A stretch of DNA of 64,000 nucleotides from Acidimicrobiaceae bacterium (GCA_013044385.1 JABEUN010000005.1:58816-122815); one strand, 5' to 3'. Shown: positions 46,038 through 55,917, numbered from the stretch's first letter. The notes: generated from the sequence alone by a model not told the origin. Numbers and translations: made by a program.

Positions 46038-49000
46038 TCACGACGCATTGGAGACCTCCACTGGAGCGAGGATATCGACCAGCTTCTCCGCCGCATCTAT
46101 CATGTTCGAACCACGTTGGACAGGTACAGCCAACTGCTTTTGCGCGTCTCGATAAGTCGCATTTGGCAGCAGCCTCTTGACCCTCATCTGAACTGACGTG
46201 GGCAATCCTACGGGCTGGATCCTGAAGCCAGACTGACCCGACAGGCCAAGGTTCACGAACACGAACTCGGTCACGCCTATCGCAATAAGCCTTGTCCGAA
46301 GCCTCGTGATCTGCAGCAACCTCCCGCACTGGTCAGGAATTGGTCCGAATCGGTCCAGGAGTTCACTTGCCACCGCATCTACATCCTGCAAACTCCGAGC
46401 ATCTGCTAGACGCCGGTAAATTGAAAGCCGCAGATCCTCTCGTTCTATGTAGCTGTCAGGAATGTTGGCTACAGCTGGGATATCCAAGTTGATCTCCGGT
46501 TCAGGTTCCGGCTTTTCGCCCTTGAGTTCGGCGACCGCCTCCTGAACCATTTTTACATAGAGGTCGTATCCCACAGCGGCCATATGGCCTGACTGACTCT
46601 CGCCAAGCAGGTTGCCTGCGCCACGGATCTCTAGGTCACGCATGGCTATACGGAATCCACTGCCAAGTTCGGTGCTCTCGCCTATTGTGCGGAGCCTCTC
46701 ATAGGCCTCCTCCGACAGGGAGACATCCCGGGGATAGAAAAGGTATGCATAGGCGCGTTGGCCCGACCTCCCGACCCTTCCCCTCAACTGGTGGAGCTGA
46801 CCAAGGCCCAACAGATCGGCTCGGTCTGATATCAGTGTGTTCACAGTTGGCATATCGATCCCAGATTCGATAATCGTCGTGCAAACGAGCACGTCATATT
46901 GGCCATCAGCGAAATCGAGCACCACGCGCTCCAAAGTGGACTCATCCATTTGACCATGCGCCACAGCTATCTTCGCCTCTGGTACCAGTGCTTGGAGCCA
47001 GGAGGCGACCGCCTCGATGTCCCTGACTCGATTGTGGACATAGAAAACTTGACCCTCTCTCAACAGCTCCCTTCGAACGGCCTCCGCCACAGCCAGCTCG
47101 TCAAACTCGCTTACGTGGGTAAGTATTGGCCTCCGATCCGATGGGGGCGTATTCAGGATAGAGAGGTCACGAATCCCGGTTAGGGACATCTCCAAAGTAC
47201 GCGGGATCGGCGTCGCCGTTAGAGTCAGAACATCGACTCCTTCTTTGAACTTTTTCATCGCCTCCTTGTGGTTCACTCCAAAGCGCTGCTCCTCGTCCAC
47301 CACCAGCAGTCCAAGATCTCGGAACTTGACGTCACTGCCGAGCAGTCGATGAGTCCCTACCACGACGTCAACACCTCCGTCAGTCAAACCTCTCAGCACA
47401 ACCTTAACTTGTGCATTTGACAGGAATCTCGACAACACCTCGACTCTGACTGGATGATTGGAGAACCTCTCCGAAAACGTCTGGTGGTGCTGCTGAGCCA
47501 GCAGTGTCGTCGGCACCAGTACCGCGACCTGCTTCCCATCCTGCACGGCCTTGAAGGCCGCCCGAATCGCTATCTCCGTTTTGCCGAATCCCACGTCCCC
47601 GCAGACGAGACGGTCCATGGGACGAGACTTCTCCATGTCATCTTTCACTTCGGTAATCGCCTTGGCTTGGTCACGCGTGAGTTCGAAAGGAAACAGCGCC
47701 TCTACCTCTTGCTGCCAGGCAGAGTCGGCGGTGAAGCTATGGCCCGGCGAAACTATCCTCCGTTGGTAGAGAACTACCAGCTCCTGAGCTATCTTCTGGA
47801 CTTCCTGCTTAACTCGACTTCGAACCTTCTGCCACTCGTTTCCACCGAGTCTCGACAGCGTCGGCTGTTCACCACCTACATAAGGGGTGATCGAACCCAT
47901 CTGATCGGAAGGAACATAAAGTCTGTCCCCGCCTTTGTATTCGAGCAGTAGGTAGTCACGTTCTGAATCCCCTACGGTTCGCTTCACCATGCCTTGGTAT
48001 CGGGCAACGCCATGTGCGTCATGGACGACATAGCCACCTATAACCAGCGCCTCGAAACTGACCTTTCCTGTCCGCCGTCGAAGTCTCGCCGAACGGTGAG
48101 CTCTACGTCTTCCCGACAGCTCAGTTTCGCTAAGAAGCGCGAAACGACCTTTTGTAGAGACGAACCCAGCGGTTAGCGGGAGGTTCGGGACAACCACGAC
48201 CCGAGAGCCGACTCCGCCTTCGACGTCAGGTAGCGAGGCCGCGATCGATTCGCGGGTCAACGACGCCACTATCGATCCGGCTGAAAGTTCATTATCTGCC
48301 GCGATAATGACGTCGGATCCCGAATTGACCAGGTTCCTGATTCTCGAGATCAGCTGCTCGTGCTCCCGCCCAGTTACTCCCCATGGCCGGATGTCCATTT
48401 CGGAGCTGACCGAACCGCCAAGAAAACTGACAACGCCGTCGAACCTCGCCAACAGCCGCTCGAAATCCAAATGGAGCCGCTCGATCGAGGCGCCTTCGGG
48501 TACCTTCCATGTGGAGGCGAGCGAGAATGCAAGCGATGCCTCCTCCTCCACCAGGTCAATCGCCCTGCCACGCAATCGAGAAGGTTCCACCAAGACGACA
48601 CTGTCGGTCGGAGCAAGCAGATCCGGAAGTAGTACGTCTGACTCAACCAACCAGGGCAACCACGATTCAGCACCGTCGAAATGCTCCCCTTGGGCGATTC
48701 TCTCAAGACTCGATGCAGCAAAACCGAGCTCCTTGGAAAGGATCTCGGCCCTACCTCTTGTCTGTTCATCGAGGACCAGTTCGGTAGTCGGGAAGATACT
48801 CATTGCAGCGACCTTGCCGAGGGATCTCTGGGAGTCGGTATCGAACTCCACCATCGATTCGATCTCGTCTCCGAAGAGGTCTATTCGCATAGCCGAGGAC
48901 ATGTTCGATGGAAACACATCAATGATCGATCCCCTGATTGAGAACTCGCCACGGTGCTCGACTTGGTACTCCCGCCTATATCCGTACTCCACCAACCTGT

Positions 49001-49475
49001 TGGCAATGTCGGCGAGGTCGATCTGGCCACCCCTCTCCAGCTTGATAGGAGTCCACTTCACAGCCTCTGGATTCAGACGCTGCAGGAGCGCCTTGACCGG
49101 AGCGATAACAATCCTCGTCTTCTCCGCTGTGGGCGACACCAGGGCCGACAGCGTCTGCATTCTGGTTCCGACCGTCTCGGCGCTTGGCGATACCCGCTCA
49201 AAGGGAAGGGTCTCCCAAGCCGGGAAGTGGTACGTCGCTCCCTCGTGGTACAGCGCCGAGACCTCAGTGAAAACTCTCTCGGCATCGTTGGATGTGGGAA
49301 GGATCACCAAAAGCGTACGGCCGGCTTCAAGATACTCGCCATAGGCTGTAAGAAAGCTGGACCAAGCACCAGATGGCAGCGTCTCTGCCCCGACACTTGG
49401 ATCCTCGTCTCCAACCGACTTGCGAAAGACCGACAGCAGCGCCGAAGGGGTAAGGCCCCTATACCGCTCGGCCAT
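46038..49475 (-). CDS. mfd: Transcription-repair coupling factor
   Basis: About 1145 residues. Mfd removes RNA polymerase stalled at DNA damage and recruits UvrA. The N-terminal UvrB-like part covers residues 1-340. The RNA polymerase-interaction domain follows near 480 (YVVHDAHGVARYQGM, DYLLLEYKGGDRLYVP). The RecG-like helicase has Walker A GDVGFGKTEIAIRAAF near 628 and DEEQRFG near 725, then TLTATPIPRTLEMSLTGIRD and QLRGRVGRSGQRAYAYL. The C-terminal UvrA-binding domain is complete. ATG 49475 has GGGGGAG upstream and overlaps the pth stop by 17 nt. Confidence 0.97.
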   Translation of the reverse strand: MAERYRGLTPSALLSVFRKSVGDEDPSVGAETLPSGAWSSFLTAYGEYLEAGRTLLVILPTSNDAERVFTEVSALYHEGATYHFPAWETLPFERVSPSAETVGTRMQTLSALVSPTAEKTRIVIAPVKALLQRLNPEAVKWTPIKLERGGQIDLADIANRLVEYGYRREYQVEHRGEFSIRGSIIDVFPSNMSSAMRIDLFGDEIESMVEFDTDSQRSLGKVAAMSIFPTTELVLDEQTRGRAEILSKELGFAASSLERIAQGEHFDGAESWLPWLVESDVLLPDLLAPTDSVVLVEPSRLRGRAIDLVEEEASLAFSLASTWKVPEGASIERLHLDFERLLARFDGVVSFLGGSVSSEMDIRPWGVTGREHEQLISRIRNLVNSGSDVIIAADNELSAGSIVASLTRESIAASLPDVEGGVGSRVVVVPNLPLTAGFVSTKGRFALLSETELSGRRRAHRSARLRRRTGKVSFEALVIGGYVVHDAHGVARYQGMVKRTVGDSERDYLLLEYKGGDRLYVPSDQMGSITPYVGGEQPTLSRLGGNEWQKVRSRVKQEVQKIAQELVVLYQRRIVSPGHSFTADSAWQQEVEALFPFELTRDQAKAITEVKDDMEKSRPMDRLVCGDVGFGKTEIAIRAAFKAVQDGKQVAVLVPTTLLAQQHHQTFSERFSNHPVRVEVLSRFLSNAQVKVVLRGLTDGGVDVVVGTHRLLGSDVKFRDLGLLVVDEEQRFGVNHKEAMKKFKEGVDVLTLTATPIPRTLEMSLTGIRDLSILNTPPSDRRPILTHVSEFDELAVAEAVRRELLREGQVFYVHNRVRDIEAVASWLQALVPEAKIAVAHGQMDESTLERVVLDFADGQYDVLVCTTIIESGIDMPTVNTLISDRADLLGLGQLHQLRGRVGRSGQRAYAYLFYPRDVSLSEEAYERLRTIGESTELGSGFRIAMRDLEIRGAGNLLGESQSGHMAAVGYDLYVKMVQEAVAELKGEKPEPEPEINLDIPAVANIPDSYIEREDLRLSIYRRLADARSLQDVDAVASELLDRFGPIPDQCGRLLQITRLRTRLIAIGVTEFVFVNLGLSGQSGFRIQPVGLPTSVQMRVKRLLPNATYRDAQKQLAVPVQRGSNMIDAAEKLVDILAPVEVSNAS

Positions 49476-50061
49476 TGAACTCCCCCATGGACCGATCCAC
49501 ACCCTCTTTCACGATCGACACAACCGCATCCTTGGCTATGTTGGCGCCTACGGCGATCTCCTCCCGTTCGAGGGCCGCTGGGCTGGAAAGGACCCAGTTC
49601 AGAACCTTCGACCGGTCTCCTGGGTGACCGATTCCGATCCGAACCCTGATGAACTCGTTGCCGCCGAGATGTGCAGCTATGGATCTAAGGCCATTGTGTC
49701 CTGCCAGTCCACCACCGGACTTCACCCTGACCACGCCCGGCGGCAGATCCAGCTCATCATGGATGACGATCAATCTGGCCGGGTCCATGGCACCGAACTT
49801 CCTCCGTAAAGGAGAAAGAACTCTACCTGACTCGTTCATGAATGTTTGCGGAAAGCAGAGGACGACCTCGCATTCGCCGATCCTGCCCTCGGTTAGGAGG
49901 ACCTCCATCGATGCTTTGAGTTTGAATTCGACACCGAGTTCGGCGGCCAGAATCTCAAGAGCCCAAACCCCTGCGTTATGCCGGGTTGCACGGTATTTGG
50001 CACCGGGATTCCCCAGCCCCAAAACAAACCACCTTGAGCTTTGCTGGCCCAGTTGGATCAC
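49459..50061 (-). CDS. pth: Peptidyl-tRNA hydrolase
   Basis: A 200-residue Pth that releases peptides from tRNAs dropped by ribosomes. The motifs are FVLGLGNPGAKYRATRHNAG (catalytic His in RHNAG), FMNESGRVLSPL, VIHDELDLPPGVVRVKSGGGLAGHNGLRSI with catalytic Asp, and FIRVRIGIGHP. The start GTG 50061 overlaps the rplY stop by four bases (GTGA), a translational-coupling arrangement. Length and residues are normal. Confidence 0.97.
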   Translation of the reverse strand: MIQLGQQSSRWFVLGLGNPGAKYRATRHNAGVWALEILAAELGVEFKLKASMEVLLTEGRIGECEVVLCFPQTFMNESGRVLSPLRRKFGAMDPARLIVIHDELDLPPGVVRVKSGGGLAGHNGLRSIAAHLGGNEFIRVRIGIGHPGDRSKVLNWVLSSPAALEREEIAVGANIAKDAVVSIVKEGVDRSMGEFNGRAV

Positions 50062-50585
50062 TCAACCTCGGCAAGTACCGCTATGACGGTGTCACTTTCT
50101 AGCACGCAGACGATGTTGGAGGGGAGCTTGATGGAGGCGACAGTAATGTGTCCCTCAGCATCGAACAGATCCGGCGTGAGGTCGACTGAGCCGGGCACCG
50201 ATCCGGCGGGACCGGTGACCTCAATAGAGGAATGATGGATCTCGATCGTCGGATCCTCCGCCTGCACGCCGACCGTGGCGTTGATGATCTCGTTCTTGTC
50301 AATCTCCTGGAAATCGACGTGTGCGAGCTCCCGCTTGACGGGGTGTCTCTGGATATCTTGCACCCTGGCGAGCTTCGTACCAGTTGGAAGCTTGAGGGAT
50401 ATCATCGCACCCTTGGCCGAACGGCCGTGGAATGCATTTCGGAACTCCCGTGCGTTAAAACTGACCGCAACCACCGCTTCGGTACCGTAGACGATTCCCG
50501 GTACCATACCCTGAGACCTGAGCCTGCGAGACGACGATGAGCCGATCTCCCTGCCGAATTCCGCATTCACAACTACAAGGGCCAC
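50058..50585 (-). CDS. rplY: 50S ribosomal protein L25, general stress (Ctc) form
   Basis: About 175 residues. The N-terminal half is the 5S-rRNA-binding L25 domain (SSSRRLRSQGMVPGIVYG, then HVDFQEIDKNEIINATV). The C-terminal half is the TL5/Ctc beta domain (IEVTGPAGSVPGSVDLTPDLF, in part). I place the start at GTG 50585, which has GGGAG upstream and gives ALVVVNAEFGREIG after the initiator; a TTG at 50600 would add five residues. It is downstream of prs with a ~125-nt spacer and overlaps pth. Confidence 0.93.
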   Translation of the reverse strand: MALVVVNAEFGREIGSSSSRRLRSQGMVPGIVYGTEAVVAVSFNAREFRNAFHGRSAKGAMISLKLPTGTKLARVQDIQRHPVKRELAHVDFQEIDKNEIINATVGVQAEDPTIEIHHSSIEVTGPAGSVPGSVDLTPDLFDAEGHITVASIKLPSNIVCVLESDTVIAVLAEVE

Positions 50586-50711
50586 AGCCGTCGCTCCCAA
50601 TAAATATCGTCATAAAACGTTGAAGTACCGTCCGGCACAACGAGAAGTAGATACTAGTCGTTCGGAAGTGAGTTTCCAATCGACGATACTCTACAACCTT
50701 GGGTCGAGTTA

Positions 50712-51689
50712 TCAGATGAGATTGTCACCCTGGAAGATCTCAGAGACAGAGCTGTCCTCGAACACAGCTCCGATCGCTTGGGCGATAATCCTTGCAACTG
50801 ACAGCACCTCAAGCTTGTCAAAGTATGCCTCGGGAGGGAGTGGCAGGGTATCAGTTACCACGACCCTGCCTATCTCAGATGCCTTGAGTCGGTCCACTGC
50901 CGGTCCAGAAAGAACTGCGTGTGTGGCCATCGCCCAGACCTCCGTGGCGCCCCTCTTCTTCAGTAGCTCCGCGGCTGCACATATGGTTCCAGCAGTATCG
51001 ATGAGGTCGTCAATGATCACACACCTTCTACCCCTCAGGTCCACTTCCGTCACGATGTCGAGCGCCTCTACAACATTGAACGTGCCTCTTGGCCTCCTCT
51101 TGTGGACAAAGCCGAGGTCCAGATTCAGCAGCTGGGAGAATCTCGATGCGACTTTCACTCGGCCTGCATCCGGCGCGATCACAACCAAATCGGAACCCTC
51201 GAACTCCCGCAGGTAGTCCACCAGAACTGGCATCGCAGTGAGATGGTCAACGGGTCCATTGAAGAAACCCTGAATCTGCCCGGAGTGCAGATCGATTGTG
51301 ATCACTCGATCAGCTCCCGCTGCAGCGAGCATGTCCATGACCAGTTTTGCCGTGATCGGCTCTCGTCCAGCAGCCTTCCGATCTTGGCGTGAGTAGCCGA
51401 AGTATGGGCAAACTGCAGTAATTCGCTTGGCAGACGCCCTTTTGGCGGCGTCGATCATGATCAATTGTTCGACTATGGAGTCATTTACGGGTTTGGAATG
51501 ACTCTGGACAATGAAGATGTCCTTGCCACGGACCGATTCGCCGAAGCGGCAGTGGATCTCACCATCTGCAAACTCTCGCAGAGACACCGCACCGGGTTCG
51601 ATATGCAAATTCTCTGCCACCGCCCGAACTAGTTCAGGATGCGACCTACCTGAGTAGATCTCCAGCCTCTTCCTCGGGACAAGTTCCAA
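50712..51689 (-). CDS. prs: Ribose-phosphate pyrophosphokinase (PRPP synthetase)
   Basis: Makes phosphoribosyl pyrophosphate from ribose 5-phosphate and ATP for nucleotide, His and Trp synthesis. About 325 residues from TTG 51689, which has TTGGAG 8 nt upstream overlapping the glmU stop; the longer frame to 51761 overlaps glmU. Motifs: FADGEIHCRFGESVRGKDIF, CPYFGYSRQDRK, ITIDLHSGQIQGFF, VVIAPDAGRVKVASRF and the PRPP loop CVIIDDLIDTAGTI. It starts 4 nt after the glmU stop codon, the usual glmU-prs pairing. Confidence 0.96.
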   Translation of the reverse strand: MELVPRKRLEIYSGRSHPELVRAVAENLHIEPGAVSLREFADGEIHCRFGESVRGKDIFIVQSHSKPVNDSIVEQLIMIDAAKRASAKRITAVCPYFGYSRQDRKAAGREPITAKLVMDMLAAAGADRVITIDLHSGQIQGFFNGPVDHLTAMPVLVDYLREFEGSDLVVIAPDAGRVKVASRFSQLLNLDLGFVHKRRPRGTFNVVEALDIVTEVDLRGRRCVIIDDLIDTAGTICAAAELLKKRGATEVWAMATHAVLSGPAVDRLKASEIGRVVVTDTLPLPPEAYFDKLEVLSVARIIAQAIGAVFEDSSVSEIFQGDNLI

Positions 51690-51693
51690 GTCA

Positions 51694-52803
51694 CTACTCC
51701 AAAGTCGTAAATGGCGCCACGGTCGTGTTAGCTTCCACCTTGACGCCACTTCGGACGACAACGTACGGGCCTACATCACACCCGGGACCAAAATGCGCCG
51801 CATCAGCGACGACATTCCGGAGACGGGCACCGTCTCCGACCATGCAGTCTACAAGGGTGACGTCAGGACCTAGTTCCACTCCCGAGCCAATGACGCAGTG
51901 ACCACGCAGAATTGTCCCCGGCCACACCGTTGTATCGGGAGCGATAAGTACAGAGGAATCGACATAAGTCGACGAAGGATCCACCAATGTGACACCTGCT
52001 GCCATCAACGCATCATTTATTCGCCCCCTCATCACAGCCTCTGCTGCGGCAAGTTGACCACGATCATTCACCCCCATTGCCTCCTTCGGATCAACCACAC
52101 ACTCGCCAGACACGCCGTAACCGGCCTGGGAGAGTACTGAAATCGTGTCAGTGAGGTAGTACTCGTTCTGCGAGTTGAACGGAGAAAGCCTCCGCAAAGA
52201 GGCAGGTAGGGGTGCTAGTTCAAAGAGGTAAATCGAGGTATTAATCTCATCGATCCGACTCTGCTCCTCTGTGCAGTCGCGATCCTCAACAATCGAAATG
52301 ACCTCTCCTGAGGGCTTACGTACCACCCTTCCATATCCGGCAGGGTCGGCGACCTTTGTTGTGAGAATGGTCACCGCTGAAGAGGAAGAACGGTGAGCTC
52401 CGATTAGCTCGAGGAGGGTTTCGGAACGTAGTAATGGAACATCTGACGGTACTACCAGCACCTCTGTAGGGGAATCTGGTCCAGCAGTCACCGGATCCGG
52501 GAGCTTCGTCAGCGCCACTCCGAGCGCATCACCCGTACCGCGAAGCACCTTTTGCTCCACGAAGATCACCTTGGTGCCAAGGTCGTCAAGATCGGACTCA
52601 AGGACCTCCTTGCGCACCATCTCAGCTCCGTAACCCACTACCACCACCACAGTAGATACGACACCTGTGCCAACCACTGCCTCGAGTGTGTGACGAAGCA
52701 TCGGCTTACCACAGATCATCGCGAGCGGCTTGGGGCGGGTGGAGCGCATTCGGGTACCCTGACCGGCTGCGAGTATCACTGCTGTCATTTCTGGTGACTT
52801 CAT
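51694..52803 (-). CDS. glmU: Short GlmU: N-acetylglucosamine-1-phosphate uridylyltransferase without acetyltransferase end
   Basis: 369 residues. The uridylyltransferase domain is complete (VILAAGQGTRMRSTRPKPL, VPSDVPLL, VRKPSGEVISIVEDRD, YYLTDTI). The left-handed beta-helix begins (LVDPSSTYVDSSVLI, VLIAPDTTVWPGTILRG) but stops at VAPFTTLE, around residue 345 of E. coli GlmU. The coenzyme A site and the acetyltransferase residues (E. coli K351, H363, Y366, N377) are therefore missing. No continuation is seen in other frames, since prs starts at once. The usual bifunctional length is about 450-490. Confidence 0.9.
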   Translation of the reverse strand: MKSPEMTAVILAAGQGTRMRSTRPKPLAMICGKPMLRHTLEAVVGTGVVSTVVVVVGYGAEMVRKEVLESDLDDLGTKVIFVEQKVLRGTGDALGVALTKLPDPVTAGPDSPTEVLVVPSDVPLLRSETLLELIGAHRSSSSAVTILTTKVADPAGYGRVVRKPSGEVISIVEDRDCTEEQSRIDEINTSIYLFELAPLPASLRRLSPFNSQNEYYLTDTISVLSQAGYGVSGECVVDPKEAMGVNDRGQLAAAEAVMRGRINDALMAAGVTLVDPSSTYVDSSVLIAPDTTVWPGTILRGHCVIGSGVELGPDVTLVDCMVGDGARLRNVVADAAHFGPGCDVGPYVVVRSGVKVEANTTVAPFTTLE

Positions 52804-52890
52804 GTCTCTATCTTGCCACTCGCCGAATGCTAAACCGTCAAAATCCGAACAAAGTTACAAGGAAGAAATTCTCAGCTTTAGTAGCACTTA

Positions 52891-54468
52891 TCAGCTCCCC
52901 ACTTGAATGGCGTAGGTGGTGACGCTCTGAGAGTCGACAATGCATCGAACTGAAGTACCCACAATGGAGGCCGACGGAGCATTCGCCCAGGATTGGGTGG
53001 CCGAAGTTACCACTCCATTCACACTTGTCGGTTCGATCCCGTGAGAGAGGGGAAGCTCGATATCGACCCTTAGCGGACGACTCCCAGCCGGTTGATGATC
53101 AATAAGCACAACAACCCACCTGGATCCCTTGTTAGCTGCGACCACCTCGATGCCCTTGGTAAATCCAGTCACCTTGTGGATTCTGTATCCAGGACGTATA
53201 TACCTGGAAAAGTTTCCGAATACGAAATACCGTTTGGTCTTGTATAGGGCTCGGTCACCATTGGTAGCTCCCGAGAGGTCGTAATAGACGAGTCCGTCAT
53301 TCCTGCCGAGCGCATTGACTTGGCGAAAACAACCCGGCGACAAGCTCGGCGAACAGCCGAGATCTGGGGAGAGTGCAGTCCACCAATCAAACCCGGAATC
53401 TCCTCCGAAGGTGAACTGCTGATAGATGTAATGAGCCAACCAAATTCCGGAGGTTATCGTCGGATCGTATTGATATCCGAAACTCGCTCCGTCATAACAA
53501 CAGATCTCGGTTGACCAGGAAGGACGATGTAATTTGTGTTCGAGTGATGCGAACGTAGAGAGCTGCTCATCTGTCGGGAAGTCGTAACCGTGATGGGCGA
53601 AAACAGCCAGATACTTCGAGACACCTTTAGTAAATGCCCACTTGGGGAGCTGTTCAGTAGCCTGACGGACAATGGTGGATGACTCGTCGGCCATCACATG
53701 ACTCCACGGCGCACTCCTAGCAAGATCCTTCCCCAGCGTGATCACCAGATTGGCTCTTTCGGAAACCGGTACGGCCATTCCTTCCTGCCGGCATGCCTTC
53801 TGCGATCCTGCTGGTTCATTCATCGGAGAGACGTAATTGAGGTTTATCCCCAACTGTCTATGTAGTTGCACCGATACAGCCGTCAAATAGTGGGCAAAGG
53901 CTGGGATCTTCGAAGCTAGAAGGGTACCCCCACAGTTCGCACCGTTGGAGACGAACTGTCGAGGTGCCGAATTGACGAACCCGGTAAGACTCCTGACACC
54001 GTAGGAGTGAGCCTGCTCCAAGAAGAAGAGTCCAGCTGGATCTTTGCTAAGGTCGATTGTGCCTCTCGGACCCATCAAATTGGGCGGGGCCTTCCATGGC
54101 GTTGTAACGCCTACGCCACCCCCGCCGAGGTTATATCTAAAGTCGGACAGTTCGAGACCGGACGAGGAGAATAGAAGCTGTCCTACCTTAGCTCTAGTCG
54201 CGGCGCCGAAGCCATAAATTGGCCCCGACCACCATGCGCCAGACGCGCCCAGTCCAAGCACGGTCTGAGCGGCCCTTGGTGAGATAAGTACTATCCTGCC
54301 GGCCCGAGAGGGCAAGGACTGCCCAGAGGAGACCGTTGGGCCACCTCCTCCAACTGAGCCTTGGAATGAGAGCAACTGCGACAGCATGGCAGCCAGAGCC
54401 AAGATCACCGCAACAACGGTGACCTTCTTGGTCAAAGTACCCAAACTACCCCAATCAGTACTCCACAA
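52891..54468 (-). CDS. Exported GH30-like glycoside hydrolase
   Basis: About 525 residues, related to glycoside hydrolase clan A, family 30 (beta-glucosylceramidase, endo-beta-1,6-galactanase type). A signal or anchor helix lies at residues 14-35 (VTVVAVILALAAMLS). The TIM barrel shows LGASGAWW, FRYNLGGGG, YVSPMNEPAGS with acid/base E218, and WSTEICCYDG with nucleophile E321. A C-terminal beta-sandwich follows (residues 420-525). The start is uncertain: TTG 54468 or one of the TTG codons 8 and 11 codons later. It lies 87 nt upstream of glmU on the same strand but is not functionally related. Confidence 0.82.
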   Translation of the reverse strand: MWSTDWGSLGTLTKKVTVVAVILALAAMLSQLLSFQGSVGGGGPTVSSGQSLPSRAGRIVLISPRAAQTVLGLGASGAWWSGPIYGFGAATRAKVGQLLFSSSGLELSDFRYNLGGGGVGVTTPWKAPPNLMGPRGTIDLSKDPAGLFFLEQAHSYGVRSLTGFVNSAPRQFVSNGANCGGTLLASKIPAFAHYLTAVSVQLHRQLGINLNYVSPMNEPAGSQKACRQEGMAVPVSERANLVITLGKDLARSAPWSHVMADESSTIVRQATEQLPKWAFTKGVSKYLAVFAHHGYDFPTDEQLSTFASLEHKLHRPSWSTEICCYDGASFGYQYDPTITSGIWLAHYIYQQFTFGGDSGFDWWTALSPDLGCSPSLSPGCFRQVNALGRNDGLVYYDLSGATNGDRALYKTKRYFVFGNFSRYIRPGYRIHKVTGFTKGIEVVAANKGSRWVVVLIDHQPAGSRPLRVDIELPLSHGIEPTSVNGVVTSATQSWANAPSASIVGTSVRCIVDSQSVTTYAIQVGS

Positions 54469-54702
54469 AAGGTGCGTGATGAAGATCGCAAACTCAAAAC
54501 TAGGTCCGGCAAACTTAGTGAATCCCTAAGTTGTCCAACTTATGCGACCGTCGGCATGAAATGAAGTTGCAAGAACACAATTGAATTGCTTGGCATAATC
54601 AGTGTGTCCCTGAGGTTTAGCAAATCTAGGTGGGCCTCCGAGTACTTCGGAGGAGTCCCTAGCCGACTGCTCGATTCTCGGCCGACCGTTGAGGAGAATT
54701 AG

Positions 54703-55917
54703 ATGGAAGAGAAGGTCATGGTCCTCGGCGCCAACTGGTGTCCGGACTGTAAAAGAGCCAAGAAGTTCTTTGTCGATCACCGAGTTCCCTTCAGCTACGT
54801 CGACATCGAATTGGACCCGGCTGCACGATTCTTGGTTGAGGAGCACAACAACGGCAAGACCATCATCCCGACAATCATCTTCCCAGACGGATCCATACTC
54901 GTTGAACCCTCCAACTCTGAGTTGGCCAACAAACTGGAACTCAAACTCGAAGGAAGCCGGGACAACTACGACCTAATCGTCATCGGCGGTGGCCCAGCAG
55001 GTCTATCCGCGGCCCTCTACGCTGCCAGAGAAGGACTCCAGACCTTGGTTATAGACAGGAGCGGGCTCGGGGGCCAGGCCGGAGTGACCGAGCGGATAGA
55101 TAACTATCCAGGTTTTCCTGAGGGCATAGCTGGGGCTGAGCTTGCCGATAGGTTTGTCGAGCACGCTCGTCGTTACGGTGTCGAGATGCTCGAGGCGGCG
55201 AATGTAACTGGAATAGAGTCTGAACCAGATGGAACGATCGATGTCCTCACCGATGGTGGGCGGAATTACTCCGCCTCAGCAGTGGTCATCGCAAGTGGCT
55301 CCTCTTACCGCCGGCTCGGTGTCGAAGGTGAAGACGACCTGATAGGTGCCGGGGTGCACTTCTGTGCCACCTGCGATGGCCCCTTCTACAAAGGTGCCAA
55401 AGAGCTTCTGGTAGTGGGAGGGGGGAATTCTGGGATCGAAGAGGGACTATTTCTCACGAACTTCGCGCAACGAGTTACCGTTCTCGAGGCAACTTCGAAA
55501 CTGGCGGCCTCGAAACTGCTCCAAGACAAGGCGAGGTCGAATCCGAAGTTCGAGATACACACCGATACTTCCATCGATCGACTGATCAAGACAGATTCCG
55601 GTCGGTTAGGCGGAGTCTCCACAATCAACAGCGTCACAGGAGAAGCGAAAGTCTTTCATCCCGATGGCATGTTCATCTTCATCGGGCTGACGCCCAACAC
55701 CTCCTTCCTCCCAAAAACAATCGAACTCGATTCCCGCGGATTCATCTGTACTAAGGAGAACCTAGAAACGTCGATACCTGGCGTATTTGCAGCTGGAGAC
55801 GTTAGGGCCGGCTCCACCAAGCAGCTGGCTTCGGCCGCCGGCGAAGGAGCCGCTGTACTACTCATGGTGCGCAGCTATCTCGAGAGGCGCGGCGAGCTGG
55901 CTCGCCACCAAGGCTGA
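54703..55917 (+). CDS. Glutaredoxin-like (NrdH-type) domain fused to thioredoxin reductase
   Basis: 404 residues. Residues 1-80 are a glutaredoxin/NrdH-like domain with the redox pair C13-P-D-C16 in VLGANWCPDCKRAK and a cis-Pro site in KTIIPTIIFPDG. Residues 88-404 are a complete TrxB: the FAD site is LIVIGGGPAGLSAALYAARE, the active disulfide is C221-A-T-C224, the NADPH site is LLVVGGGNSGIEEGLFL, and FAAGDVRAGSTKQLASAAGEG closes it. It can carry electrons from NADPH to the attached redoxin. ATG 54703 follows GAGGAG. Fusion to a C-terminal thioredoxin is known; this N-terminal order is less usual. Confidence 0.92.
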   Translation: MEEKVMVLGANWCPDCKRAKKFFVDHRVPFSYVDIELDPAARFLVEEHNNGKTIIPTIIFPDGSILVEPSNSELANKLELKLEGSRDNYDLIVIGGGPAGLSAALYAAREGLQTLVIDRSGLGGQAGVTERIDNYPGFPEGIAGAELADRFVEHARRYGVEMLEAANVTGIESEPDGTIDVLTDGGRNYSASAVVIASGSSYRRLGVEGEDDLIGAGVHFCATCDGPFYKGAKELLVVGGGNSGIEEGLFLTNFAQRVTVLEATSKLAASKLLQDKARSNPKFEIHTDTSIDRLIKTDSGRLGGVSTINSVTGEAKVFHPDGMFIFIGLTPNTSFLPKTIELDSRGFICTKENLETSIPGVFAAGDVRAGSTKQLASAAGEGAAVLLMVRSYLERRGELARHQG

